DNA from: an uncultured Desulfobacteraceae bacterium
Lineage (GTDB): Bacteria > Desulfobacterota > Desulfobacteria > Desulfobacterales > UBA5852
Length of the DNA: 64,000 nucleotides
Assembly (NCBI GenBank): GCA_913060875.1
Contig: CAJXSL010000003.1
Location: 273,045 to 337,044, forward strand
Direction: 5' to 3'
This document shows positions 28,305 through 36,804 of the stretch, one piece after another. Under the pieces are notes generated by a model. The model ran no database searches, was not told where the DNA came from, and saw nothing but the letters and a program-made list of their open reading frames with translations. The position numbers and the translations under genes were made by a program. The first letter of the stretch is position 1, and every line of letters begins with the position of its first letter.

Positions 28305-28319
28305 AATGGTTCGACCTTT
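28305..28319 (-). promoter_or_regulatory. Candidate autoregulatory operator of the GntR gene
   Basis: AATGGTTCGACCTTT matches 12 of 15 positions of the putA operator AATGGTTTAACCATT. It keeps TGGT-N3-ACC and loses symmetry at the right end. It lies 24-38 nt upstream of the regulator's start codon, where binding would repress transcription. Confidence 0.45.
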
Positions 28320-28436
28320 AGTAGTGGCTTTTGAATTTTCTGTCAACATTAAAAAAAGGATGGGGTTTCAAAGCCTAAATGGCCTTCAGTTTTGGTGGAT
28401 TTTCCGTACGGGCGGGAGGATTATAAGCAAGGTATA

Positions 28437-28778
28437 TCAGCAGGTCAGATGAAAGCCGGCCGCTGTTCGGTGGGAGGCTTGCAGGGCATTGAAACGGGCG
28501 GCCGCCCTATCGGTACGGTCCGCTACCAGATCGATGCCGCGTGCCTTCAGGGCGGAAGTCAGCCCGGGTTCCGGCACCAATCGTCCATAGACACCGGTGC
28601 CGATCACGATGATTTCGGGTTGGGCGGCTAGCAGGGGGGCGAGGTCCGCGAGCGTAAGCCGGTGGCCGTGTTGACGCCACCAGTTGTCGGCGACACGGCC
28701 GTCCGGATAAATAAGGATGTCGGTGGTGTATTTTTCCCCGCTGACCTGGATCGACCCAAATGAACTGGTGCTAATCAT
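28437..28778 (-). CDS. Mth938-like (DUF498/AAMDC family) protein
   Basis: A 113-residue protein of the small alpha/beta family typified by archaeal Mth938 and mitochondrial NDUFAF3. Visible markers are FGSIQVSGEKYTTDILIYPDGRV near the start (in part), EIIVIGTGVYGRL in the middle, and ARFNALQASHRTAAGFHLTC at the end. The ATG at 28778 has GAGAGGAG upstream and overlaps the stop of the D-glutamate cyclase-like gene by 8 nt. Biochemical function of the family is unsettled; coupling suggests it works with that neighbour. Confidence 0.82.
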   Translation of the reverse strand: MISTSSFGSIQVSGEKYTTDILIYPDGRVADNWWRQHGHRLTLADLAPLLAAQPEIIVIGTGVYGRLVPEPGLTSALKARGIDLVADRTDRAAARFNALQASHRTAAGFHLTC

Positions 28779-29646
28779 GGGGATCTCTCCTCTCAAGAGG
28801 CGAAAGGTTGTCGGCCATGTCGATAGCCAAGGCGTCCCGCAATTGGTGAATAATTTGGTGGCCGACATCCATGGGAAAACCGTCTTCCGTGGCGGTTGCT
28901 TTGGCCGTAACGCCATCCAGACCGCCATTGGACATAAGGTACGACAAAACCTCGCGAGGTTTGATAGCGGCGAGAAGATCCTGACCCAACAGCCGGCTCA
29001 ATTCGGCCATGACACCATAGACGCCCCAGTTGGATACCGTGGCGATCACGAGCTCGTCGCATGTTGTGACGGCGGGTGTAATGGGCAAATCGGTCAGCAG
29101 ATGGTTGACGTTGCCCATGCCGATTTCATTCCCGCCATCCCCAAAGGCTATCGTCGGGCAATTGCCGAGGTCGAAAAAGAGGTCGAATTTGGCGGTGAAA
29201 GCGCTGATATCATGTCCGTGCATGCTGTAATAGCGGCCTGAAGCGGTGACGCCGGGCCTTTCGATAGACATGATCAGGGCCGGCTGCAGCTTGGCAAGCC
29301 CTTCTTTGACCACCGGCTTGCTTGCCTGCCAATCCAGTATCGGAATTTCATAAACAGTGAAACGTCCGTCAAGAACGCGTGAAAGGGGAGGACCGCATAC
29401 AAAGACCGGGCGATAGCCCAGTTCCTGCAGTACGTCATACATGGCGATGGCCCCGATGGGACCGTCCGTTTCAAAAGTGCCTTTCACCGGAAATCCGGTT
29501 CCGATGAGAACGGTGCCCGGATTGTCCCGGATCAGTCGGGCCGCCCTCCGGCAATAGCCTCGGAGAATGGCTTCTGAAAGGCGCACCATACCCCGTGTAT
29601 TGAATTGGAGTATGATTTTTTCGATGTGATGGGAAAACGCATCCAT
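28771..29646 (-). CDS. D-glutamate cyclase-like (DUF4392) protein
   Basis: A 291-residue protein resembling the C-terminal domain of D-glutamate cyclase (DGLUCY, DUF4392), which converts D-glutamate to 5-oxoproline. Family-like segments are VLIGTGFPVKGTFETDGPIGA (in part), ALIMSIERPGVTASGRYYSM, and CPTIAFGDGGNEIGMGN, a glycine/acid-rich loop that probably holds the active site. The start could be codon 1 or the Met at codon 20. Downstream genes for a Mth938-like protein, a GntR regulator, a liv transporter and PutA all relate to glutamate-family metabolism, which agrees with this reading. Confidence 0.75.
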   Translation of the reverse strand: MDAFSHHIEKIILQFNTRGMVRLSEAILRGYCRRAARLIRDNPGTVLIGTGFPVKGTFETDGPIGAIAMYDVLQELGYRPVFVCGPPLSRVLDGRFTVYEIPILDWQASKPVVKEGLAKLQPALIMSIERPGVTASGRYYSMHGHDISAFTAKFDLFFDLGNCPTIAFGDGGNEIGMGNVNHLLTDLPITPAVTTCDELVIATVSNWGVYGVMAELSRLLGQDLLAAIKPREVLSYLMSNGGLDGVTAKATATEDGFPMDVGHQIIHQLRDALAIDMADNLSPLERRDPHD

Positions 29647-29769
29647 TCCCGGGTTGTCCTCTGCGGCTGGCTGAAAAATTGTTACGGGAGAACCGAATCC
29701 TTCCCGGGACGCATGGTTTTCTTTTTAGAACAATGGCGATACAGGGTGGTGAAACTACCGTTATCCTTA

Positions 29770-30072
29770 TCAGGGTTGCGGCGGAACTCCCAAAACATAC
29801 GCTTCATACTGGGTCGGCCCCTCCTGATACATCTCCAGCATGGTTTCGAATTCCTTGCGGCGCGGATTGCCCTTCCAGGCCAGCCAGCTTTCCATGTTCT
29901 GCCACGTGCCGATGACCAACACGTTCTGGGGATCCTCGTGGGACACCAAAGTCTCCCCGGAAACATAGCCGGCCTGGGTCATGGCACCGGAGCGAAAATC
30001 CCGGAGCAGGGCATTGATTTCTTTGACTTTGCCCGATTTAAAGCGTCTCTTGATGAAGATTTTGACCAGCAT
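29770..30072 (-). CDS. Antibiotic biosynthesis monooxygenase (ABM) domain protein
   Basis: A 100-residue dimeric ferredoxin-like-fold protein: MLVKIFIKRRFKSGKVKEINALLRDF (in part) is the first strand and helix, GYVSGETLVSHEDPQNVLVIGTWQNMESW (in part) is the core, and WKGNPRRKEFETMLEMY follows. This order is typical of ABM-fold quinone monooxygenases and heme-degrading relatives, though many members only bind small ligands. It stands alone downstream of the HDAC-like gene, about 195 nt apart. Substrate unknown. Confidence 0.8.
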   Translation of the reverse strand: MLVKIFIKRRFKSGKVKEINALLRDFRSGAMTQAGYVSGETLVSHEDPQNVLVIGTWQNMESWLAWKGNPRRKEFETMLEMYQEGPTQYEAYVLGVPPQP

Positions 30073-30267
30073 GGCAGTCCTCCTTTTCCGTAAGGGTGCC
30101 GAGGTCCAGTAGCGGAGGGGTCAAGATCACGATGAGCGAGAGCAGGCAGGCGGGGGCGGCACCGTGATTTCGATATGACGTTAAGATAATGCCTTATGGG
30201 AGACTTAGCAAAGGTGGCTAGCAGGCGTCAACCGGAGGATTGCATCATGCGGTACGAAGTCGCACCA

Positions 30268-31287
30268 TCACCGGCCCATGGCGTGCAACCGCCGGGGCAG
30301 CACCCATTCTAAAAAATCCACGTAGACCTCCCAGGCGGCATGACCATATCCTCCGGACATCAATCCCGCCTGGGGGATGCGGCGTGCATCGAGAAAGCGG
30401 TAGATCAACTGGTTGCGGGCCAGCATTTCCGCCCGCGTGAGGCGCAGACCCTGGGTCGACGGCAATTCGTCCTTTTCATATGGGTCGGCACCGGACACCA
30501 CCACGGCCAGGTCCGGCTTGGCCATGCCCTCCAGTTGCCCGAGGCCTTCCAGCAGGCGGTCGTTGTAGGCATGTTCCTCACCGGGGGCGATGGGGATGTC
30601 GATATCGCTGGGAATAAAAGAGGGGTTGGGCTGACCGGCGGCATCCACCGGGGTTTCATCCAGGGGCCAGCCCCGGGCCATGTGGACACTCAGGGTGCGG
30701 ATCGTGTCGTCGCCCCGGGTCAGGGCGGCCGTACCATCCCCCTTATGGGCGTCGACATCGATCACCCAGGCGGTCTGGATGCACTTTTCCGCCTGCAGTT
30801 TACGCAGGCAGATGACGATGTCGTTCAGCAGGCAGAAACCTTTGCCGTAATCGTGCTGGGCATGGTGCATTCCCCCGCCAAAATAAAAACAAAACCCGGT
30901 TTCCAGGGCCAGGCGATAGCATTGGGCAGTGCCGGCCACGCGCCGAAGAATGCGGTCGAAGAGGTGGGCCAAGGGTTGCGAGGCCTCTTTGGGGTTGTAG
31001 CGGTAGTAGCGACCCTGATCGTCGATCAGCTCGTAGGTGCGGATGATTTCCCTCTCGAGAGCGTCGGCAAGCAGGCGATCCACATAGCCGCGGCTGTGCA
31101 CCCGCGCGAGATCTCCCCGGGTAAGGTTTTCCGTGATCTGCGTCTGATGCCATTTTTCGACCTGAGGTGCCAGTTCAGGGTTCTGGACGAGGGCCTCAAA
31201 GGTTTTGGTCACCTTGCTGTCCAGAATGGGAATCTGAATGCCGAATTCAAAAAATCCCATACGGTCGTTTGGGTCGTAAAGAATCAT
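30268..31287 (-). CDS. Histone deacetylase-superfamily hydrolase
   Basis: A 339-residue zinc amidohydrolase of the arginase/deacetylase fold. The general-base pair is in FGGGMHHAQHDYGKGFC, the zinc ligands Asp and His are in VIDVDAHKGDGTAAL, and the third is in VVVSGADPYEKDEL; SGGYG is near the end. The usual HHGDG is HKGDG here. Bacterial members cleave acetylpolyamines or acyl-lysines, or are deacetylases of acetoin-type systems. The ATG at 31287 overlaps the stop of the acetoacetate decarboxylase-like gene (ATGA), so the two are translated together. Confidence 0.88.
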   Translation of the reverse strand: MILYDPNDRMGFFEFGIQIPILDSKVTKTFEALVQNPELAPQVEKWHQTQITENLTRGDLARVHSRGYVDRLLADALEREIIRTYELIDDQGRYYRYNPKEASQPLAHLFDRILRRVAGTAQCYRLALETGFCFYFGGGMHHAQHDYGKGFCLLNDIVICLRKLQAEKCIQTAWVIDVDAHKGDGTAALTRGDDTIRTLSVHMARGWPLDETPVDAAGQPNPSFIPSDIDIPIAPGEEHAYNDRLLEGLGQLEGMAKPDLAVVVSGADPYEKDELPSTQGLRLTRAEMLARNQLIYRFLDARRIPQAGLMSGGYGHAAWEVYVDFLEWVLPRRLHAMGR

Positions 31288-32093
31288 GGCCGATAGTCCC
31301 TGCCCTGAGGAAATACGAGAGGAGCGCCGGCGTTCAGACGGGATTGGAAACGGGTGCTGACCCATATGGCCAATGGACGGGCACCGTCCAGCGCCAACCG
31401 GCGGAGACGCGCTGCCATGGGATGGGGGGATGCGCCCAGTGTTAGACGCACATTGCCGGGACCATGCAGCCGGCCAGCGCCCCGGGTCTGAATGATGGTG
31501 CGTCGGTCCTGATCCCCCCCACACTCGAAAGTGACCAGGTCCAGTGCCGGACTCGGCAGGCCGAATCCCAGTTTCCCGCAGAAGGTCAGGATGGTGTCGT
31601 GTTGTCCGGGATCATGCACGCAGCCGTGCAATTGTTTTTTTTGCAGCGAGACATCGATGGGCGTTACAAATTTGGGATAACCCCACAGCTCCCGCCCGGC
31701 CGCATAGGCCCTTTCGGTGGTTACGGGGAGATCCACGATGTGGAAGCCCACCCGGCGCGTATACGCGCTGCGCAACAAATCGATGGCCGGACATGGCGGT
31801 ATCGGCCCTTTTTGCCAGAGAACCGGGACCGCCAGCCCCACTTCGTTATAGGTGCCAATGCTAGTGGCACGGTATTCGAAAAAGGCCAGGCCCACGATGG
31901 CATGGGAGCCCCATGTCAGTGCCGGGAGGATGCGTTCGTTGGGCAGAATCGTTTCGACAGACTTGCGATTACATTTGAAAAACGCCAGCACCGTGGTGCT
32001 GTCAAAGTACAAGATCGGCAGTGCCACATCGCCCTGACGGGTGGCGTGGACCGAACGCGGGACACAGAAAAATGGGTCGCGATACAGATTCAT
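31284..32093 (-). CDS. Acetoacetate decarboxylase-family protein
   Basis: A 269-residue protein of the ADC fold. The catalytic Schiff-base Lys is recognisable in GRELWGYPKFVTPI. LTWGSHAIVGLAFFEYRATSIGTYNEVGLAVPV (in part) matches the first strands of the beta cone. Many members of this superfamily act as aldolase/dehydratases on longer keto acids, so acetoacetate is not assured. Translationally coupled to the HDAC-like gene; a joint task, such as removing an acyl group and processing a beta-keto acid, is only an inference. Confidence 0.8.
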   Translation of the reverse strand: MNLYRDPFFCVPRSVHATRQGDVALPILYFDSTTVLAFFKCNRKSVETILPNERILPALTWGSHAIVGLAFFEYRATSIGTYNEVGLAVPVLWQKGPIPPCPAIDLLRSAYTRRVGFHIVDLPVTTERAYAAGRELWGYPKFVTPIDVSLQKKQLHGCVHDPGQHDTILTFCGKLGFGLPSPALDLVTFECGGDQDRRTIIQTRGAGRLHGPGNVRLTLGASPHPMAARLRRLALDGARPLAIWVSTRFQSRLNAGAPLVFPQGRDYRP

Positions 32094-32161
32094 TGCAGGT
32101 CAATCCTTTTCGGCTGGATCGGAATATCGGGTGGACGACCACACTTAAATCTATTTCAAAA

Positions 32162-32190
32162 AATCTAAACACCTGTGTTGTTTGTTGCAA
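32162..32190 (-). promoter_or_regulatory. Candidate promoter for the ADC-HDAC pair
   Basis: On the minus strand TTGCAA (32190-32185), 17 nt, then TAGATT (32167-32162); both hexamers match four of six consensus bases. AAAAGGAT precedes the ADC-like ATG about 70 nt further on. Confidence 0.4.
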
Positions 32191-32196
32191 CCTGTT

Positions 32197-33372
32197 TCAG
32201 GTTTCTACCATCCGGCGACGGCCTATCCGTGGCAGCAGCAGCCAGACACCCAGCAGGACACCTCCGGCGCCGGTGCCCAACAGACCGATCATTTGAATTT
32301 TGTCGGGCCAGTCCAGGGAGATCAGCCACATGGCAAAAGCGCCCAGCATGAAATAGATAAAAATGAGCAGTGATGAGGCGGCCCCCGCATGCCGATCGAC
32401 CTGTTCCAAGACCAGATTGTTGCTGGGCGGGCGGCTGAGGCCGAAACAAAAAGAGATCATCGTCATGGGCAGCGCCAGACCCCAGGGATCCGGCACCCAG
32501 CGCACCAGCATGAGCAGCCCGCCGATAAGCACCCCGGCAAACCCAACGGTCATGAGCCGGCGCGATCCGATAAGGTCCAGCAGCCGTGAACAGGCCAACG
32601 ATCCGGCCATGATGGCGGCGGCGTTTAGCGCAAAGAAGTAACCAAAAGTTTGTTCCGACAGCCCCATCCGGGTGATGTAGATATGGGCCGAGCCACCGAT
32701 AAAGGCGAAGTGCGGCAGCACGATAACAGATACCAGAAGGGCGTAGCCCAGATACCGCCGGTTATGGAAGAGCCCCAGGTAAATACCGGCGGTTTGTAGG
32801 GCACTCATGGTTTGCGGTTTTTTCAGGGTCTCCGGCATTCGCCAGACACCGAGCCAGGCTATCATGGCGACAGTGGCCTGGGACACGAAGATCCATCGCC
32901 AGGAGAACCAGGTCAGGATCCAACCCCCGAAAACCGGCGCCAGCATAGGCGCCAGGGCCATGATGACGCCGATATAGGCCAGGATCCGCTCCCGGTCGCG
33001 TCCGTCATAGATGTCCTTGCTGATGGCCAGGGCCAGGGTGGCGGCCGAAGCGGCCCCGGCGGCTTGCAGCACCCGGAAGACGATCATACTGATGACGCTG
33101 CCGGCCAGAGCGCAGAGGAGGCTGGCCAGGATAAAGAGACCGATGCCGGCCAGCAGAAGGGGGCGTCGTCCGTAACGATCCGAGAGCGGACCGTAAAATA
33201 ACAGAAAGAAGCAGTAGCTGATGAAAAAAAAGACCAGCGTCAGGTTGACCAGGGCCAGGGGTTGTTGCCATATTTTAACAAGCAGCGGAATGGCCGGGAG
33301 ATACATATCCGTGGACAAAGGCGGAAAGGCCGACAGCAGGGCCAGCAGGAGCAACATGCGGGTTTTGTTCAT
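32197..33372 (-). CDS. Bcr/CflA-type MFS multidrug exporter
   Basis: A 391-residue inner-membrane protein with twelve helices. The start LLALLSAFPPLSTDMYLPAIP is the Bcr/CflA hallmark (in part), and YGPLSDRYGRRPLLLAGIGLF contains the MFS motif A. FRVLQAAGAASAATLALAI and LSRPPSNNLVLEQVDRHAGAASSL (in part) are also family-typical. It exports drugs or small metabolites (bicyclomycin, cysteine and dipeptides are known cases) using the proton gradient. It is divergent from the GNAT gene. Substrate unknown. Confidence 0.92.
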   Translation of the reverse strand: MNKTRMLLLLALLSAFPPLSTDMYLPAIPLLVKIWQQPLALVNLTLVFFFISYCFFLLFYGPLSDRYGRRPLLLAGIGLFILASLLCALAGSVISMIVFRVLQAAGAASAATLALAISKDIYDGRDRERILAYIGVIMALAPMLAPVFGGWILTWFSWRWIFVSQATVAMIAWLGVWRMPETLKKPQTMSALQTAGIYLGLFHNRRYLGYALLVSVIVLPHFAFIGGSAHIYITRMGLSEQTFGYFFALNAAAIMAGSLACSRLLDLIGSRRLMTVGFAGVLIGGLLMLVRWVPDPWGLALPMTMISFCFGLSRPPSNNLVLEQVDRHAGAASSLLIFIYFMLGAFAMWLISLDWPDKIQMIGLLGTGAGGVLLGVWLLLPRIGRRRMVET

Positions 33373-33500
33373 GGTCCATTCGCAAAGATAAAAAGGTTAG
33401 CCGCCTTGCGGCGGGAATAAATTGGCGCTACAGATCAATGGCAAATGGTGGTGGATAACAGAACCGGCCGGCAACATCAAACCAAACGTTCAGGACAGGC

Positions 33501-34058
33501 ATGCCAAACGATTCCATTCAAATTATTGAGGCCGATTATCGCGACGAAGCGCACCGGGAGGCCATCCCTTATTTGTTGAATGCATATGCCCGGGATTTGC
33601 TGGGGTTTCGCAAACCCCTGGACGATACCGTTTTGCAGCATCTCGTCAGCGGACTGGCCCAATTTCCCACCGCCCTGGTGCTGCTGGCCCGCACCGAGGG
33701 CCGCTATGTGGGAATGGCCATCTGCTTCCTGGGATTCTCCACCTTCAGTGCCCGGCCCCTCATCAACATCCACGATTTCATGGTGCTCCCGGACTACCAG
33801 AAACGCGGCATCGGCAATGCCCTTCTCCAGGAAGTGGAACGGATTGCCCGGGAGCGGGGCTGCTGTAAAATCACGCTGGAAGTGCAGATGAAGAACACGG
33901 CGGCCCGGCGGATCTACCAGTCCTTCGGTTTCAAGGCGTCCTTTCTGGACCCGGAAGCCGGCGAGCAGCTGTCTCTGACCAAAACATTGTCACCACCGGA
34001 AGATGCCGCCTCCGGAAATGGGGATGGTCGCGGCGTCATCCAACCTTCCGAGGCATGA
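33501..34058 (+). CDS. GNAT-family N-acetyltransferase
   Basis: A 185-residue acetyl-CoA-dependent transferase. Motif A is DFMVLPDYQKRGIGNALLQEVE, with the QKRGIG pyrophosphate-binding loop; motif B is NTAARRIYQSFGF. These are canonical. The last roughly 25 residues (SPPEDAASGNGDGRG) look disordered. It is the first gene of a plus-strand GNAT-AraC-LysE group. The acceptor substrate cannot be told; a link to the exporter gene downstream (amino acid or amine) is inference. Confidence 0.9.
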   Translation: MPNDSIQIIEADYRDEAHREAIPYLLNAYARDLLGFRKPLDDTVLQHLVSGLAQFPTALVLLARTEGRYVGMAICFLGFSTFSARPLINIHDFMVLPDYQKRGIGNALLQEVERIARERGCCKITLEVQMKNTAARRIYQSFGFKASFLDPEAGEQLSLTKTLSPPEDAASGNGDGRGVIQPSEA

Positions 34059-34065
34059 GCCGGCC

Positions 34066-34872
34066 GTGAATCGGGAAAACTTTTTCATAGACGAGCGTTT
34101 GCCCTTTGCCGAAGGCCGCTTTACGCAGGACAGCCGACGGTTGTTCAAACCGCATATGCATCGGCGTTTCAGCATCGGCGCCGTCGATACCGGTGAAGTG
34201 ATTTTCCAGGTGGAGGATCAGGCGATATGCCTTCGTCCCGGTGCATTGGCCCTCATCAATCCGGAAACCCTCCACAGCTGCAACCCCTCAAGCGCAAGGG
34301 CCCGGAGCTATTTCATGCTTTACCTGAAGACGGACTGGTGCCTTCAGGTTCAACAATCCCTCTGGGAAACGGAGGTTTTTCTTCCGGTGGACACCAGCCT
34401 CGTGGAAGATGAGGGCCTTCATCGCCGGTTTTTGGACACCATGGCCGGCCTGATGGGAGATACCCACTTGATGGCCAAAGAGCAGCTTCTGGCGGACATG
34501 GCTGCCGCCCTGTTCCAGCGGTGCTGCCAGACCGGCAGGGCGGCGGCCGCATCCGCGCCGCATATCGCACACCTCAAGCACTGCCTGGCCGGCGACCTGG
34601 AGGAAGACCTGACCCTTGCTGAACTGGCCGGGTACCTGGCTGCCAACCCATACACCCTGCTGCGTCAGTTCAAACAGGCCACCGGGATCACGCCCCACGC
34701 CTACCGGATGAACTGCCGCATCGAGCGAGCCCGCACCTTGTTGCAAAAAGGTATGGAGATCAGCGAGGTGGCCCTGGCCTGCGGGTTTTTTGACCAGAGC
34801 CATTTCCACCGCCATTTCAAGACCATGACCACGGTGACACCCCGCGAATACCAGCTCAATTTTGTACAATAA
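34066..34872 (+). CDS. AraC-family transcriptional regulator
   Basis: About 268 residues. The N-terminal cupin-like effector domain shows FKPHMHRRFSIGAVDTGEV and LRPGALALINPETLHSCNP. The C-terminal double helix-turn-helix contains LAGYLAANPYTLLRQFKQATGITPHAYRMNCRIERAR (in part) and ISEVALACGFFDQSHFHRHFK, the AraC signature. I chose GTG 34066, 8 nt after the GNAT stop, because the family's effector domain begins about there. In-frame ATGs at 34003 and 34024 would overlap the GNAT gene. It sits directly upstream of a LysE-type exporter and probably controls it, as AraC-LysE neighbours commonly do. Confidence 0.88.
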   Translation: MNRENFFIDERLPFAEGRFTQDSRRLFKPHMHRRFSIGAVDTGEVIFQVEDQAICLRPGALALINPETLHSCNPSSARARSYFMLYLKTDWCLQVQQSLWETEVFLPVDTSLVEDEGLHRRFLDTMAGLMGDTHLMAKEQLLADMAAALFQRCCQTGRAAAASAPHIAHLKHCLAGDLEEDLTLAELAGYLAANPYTLLRQFKQATGITPHAYRMNCRIERARTLLQKGMEISEVALACGFFDQSHFHRHFKTMTTVTPREYQLNFVQ

Positions 34873-34919
34873 TTGTTTGCTTTCAGGGCCTATACTCCAT
34901 CCCCGTGAAAGGGGGACCC

Positions 34920-35528
34920 ATGGAGTTTATACTGATTGCGTCGGCCCATTTCCTGGCCCTGCTCAGCCCGGGCCCGGATTTTTTCCTCATCCTGCAGGCG
35001 ACCCTGCGGTTGCCCCTGCGCTATGCTTTTATGGTCTGCGCGGGCATCGCTGCGGCCAACGGGATCTACCTGGCCGTTGCCGTTCTGGGGTTGGAGACCG
35101 TGCGGGAGATGAATACGTTGATGATGGTGCTCAAATGGCTGGGCGGCGGCTATCTTACCTATGTGGGCCTTATGCTGTTGCGCGCCCCCCGGCGTTCTCT
35201 GGATACCGGGGCCCCGGTGAACGCCTTGCATGCGCCGGCATTGGGCCGGCAGTTTGTGGTGGGATTCCTGTCGGCCATTTTCAATCCCAAAAACGCCATC
35301 TTCTACCTGTCTTTGTTTACGGCCATGGTTTCGGCAGAAACCCCATTGGGGACGCGCATCCTCTATGCCCTGTGGATGGTGACAGTGGTCCTCGTCTGGG
35401 ATGCGGGGGTGGCGATAGCCTTCGGACAGGTGCGGGTGAAACGGATGCTGGGGCAATGGGTATTCCGTATCGAAAAAGTGTCCGGTTTGTTATTGGCGGT
35501 TTTTGGGATTCTCCTGGCGGTGGATTGA
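34920..35528 (+). CDS. LysE/RhtB-family amino acid exporter
   Basis: A 202-residue membrane protein with six predicted helices. HFLALLSPGPDFFLILQATL near the N-terminus is the diagnostic LysE/RhtB motif (SPGPD), and FLSAIFNPKNAIFYLSLF contains the second conserved NPK motif. The ATG at 34920 is used; the frame extends to a GTG at 34905 without improvement. It exports an amino acid (lysine, threonine or homoserine type) and follows its probable AraC regulator by 47 nt. Confidence 0.92.
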   Translation: MEFILIASAHFLALLSPGPDFFLILQATLRLPLRYAFMVCAGIAAANGIYLAVAVLGLETVREMNTLMMVLKWLGGGYLTYVGLMLLRAPRRSLDTGAPVNALHAPALGRQFVVGFLSAIFNPKNAIFYLSLFTAMVSAETPLGTRILYALWMVTVVLVWDAGVAIAFGQVRVKRMLGQWVFRIEKVSGLLLAVFGILLAVD

Positions 35529-35781
35529 ACGGCACGAGGCGAGTAGGACAACAATGACCGCGAGAATGTTCGCCCGATAACTACCGGATTAACCCTTGGA
35601 ATAATGTTATGTTGCACCCGAGGGGTTGAACCTTGACTGGATTAGGGGGTACCCATGGATAGGCGAATGACGAGAGGGTGTTCAGATTGAAAAGACCTTC
35701 GATCCGGGAACGGTTGCCTTCACCATTAAGGCCCGCCGGTGAAACCATTTCGCCAATGGCACTATAAAGCGCGCCCGTGAT
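35529..35781. other. Intergenic gap lysE / epimerase (convergent)
   Basis: A 253-nt gap between convergent genes. I saw no strong terminator hairpin, no RNA gene and no credible small gene. A short open stretch near 35690-35740 has no start. Confidence 0.3.
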
Positions 35782-36735
35782 TTAAACGGCGGCCCTTTTT
35801 ACGGTTCGTGCAAAATCGGCAAAGGCCATGCGGGTATCGTACTGGTAAGCAAAGCTTGTTTCGCTGACAAGCTTGTCTGAAGAGACGATCCAGGGATAGC
35901 GCATGATATTCAGCGCCGGGCTGGGGAACTCGGTCAGCCAGGTCATACGCAGGCGCCACGCTATATGGTTGATCGGGGCCATGACCGCCGCTGGCAGCGG
36001 GCAGTAGATATTGCCCAGCATCCGCACCATTTCAGCCATTGCCAGCGTGCCTTCCCCCGCCACGTTGTAGACCCCACCTGCCACCTGCTTTTCCAGGCAC
36101 AACAGAATGATGCGCACAAGGTCGTCTTCATGGACGAACTGCATGGGGGATGACGGACTGGGGCAGAGCACCACTTTCTTTTTCAGGTGAGTGGCCAAAG
36201 GGTTGGCAAAACCCGGCCCCACTACAAAGCAGGGCCGCAGAATCGTTATGGCCAGGGAGGGGGTATTCCCCATGACTTCCTGGAAGATGAATTCGATCTC
36301 TTTTTTGTTTTTGCTGTAGGTGAAATCGTCATTGCCCCGCAAGGGGCTGTCCTCGGTCAGGGGGATGGGGTTGTCCGGGTGAAAGCCATAGGCCGTGGCC
36401 GAACTGGTGTAGAGGAGATGGTCCACGCCGGTATCACGGCAGGCCGCAATGACATTGCGGGTGCCGCTGACGTTGATGTCCTCCATCAGGGCCCGGTCGT
36501 GGATGGGGGGCAACACATAGGCGGCATGGATGACCGTGTCGATCCCATGGCGGCGGAACAGATCCGCCATGGGCGTGCGGACATCGTGCTGATGAAAGAT
36601 CAGGCCGTTCAGCGGGGTCCGGGGCGGTTGGATGTCGATGCCCACAAGCGTCGCCACATCTGCATGCTGGGCCAGCGCCTTGGCAATTTTTCCGCCGATG
36701 TAACCGGACACACCGGTGATTAATACATTTTTCAT
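35782..36735 (-). CDS. NAD-dependent epimerase / 3beta-hydroxysteroid dehydrogenase-like extended SDR
   Basis: A 317-residue extended short-chain dehydrogenase. The NAD-binding VLITGVSGYIGGKIAKAL is at the start; DVRTPMADLFRRHGIDTVIHAAYV shows Asp for NAD preference; the catalytic YSKNK (Tyr and Lys) follows. VVGPGFANPLATHL and FVHEDDLVRIILLCLE are typical of the extended family. It is the last gene of the TetR operon, 69 nt after the SDR gene. In a beta-oxidation setting it may oxidise a hydroxyl on an alicyclic or steroid-like ring, but a sugar epimerase role cannot be excluded. Confidence 0.82.
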   Translation of the reverse strand: MKNVLITGVSGYIGGKIAKALAQHADVATLVGIDIQPPRTPLNGLIFHQHDVRTPMADLFRRHGIDTVIHAAYVLPPIHDRALMEDINVSGTRNVIAACRDTGVDHLLYTSSATAYGFHPDNPIPLTEDSPLRGNDDFTYSKNKKEIEFIFQEVMGNTPSLAITILRPCFVVGPGFANPLATHLKKKVVLCPSPSSPMQFVHEDDLVRIILLCLEKQVAGGVYNVAGEGTLAMAEMVRMLGNIYCPLPAAVMAPINHIAWRLRMTWLTEFPSPALNIMRYPWIVSSDKLVSETSFAYQYDTRMAFADFARTVKRAAV

Positions 36736-36804
36736 GGTCCCCCTATTTGCTGTGATCGAGTGGTTTTTTGCCGTCCGGGTAAACGACCCGACGGCCCGGT
36801 GGCG

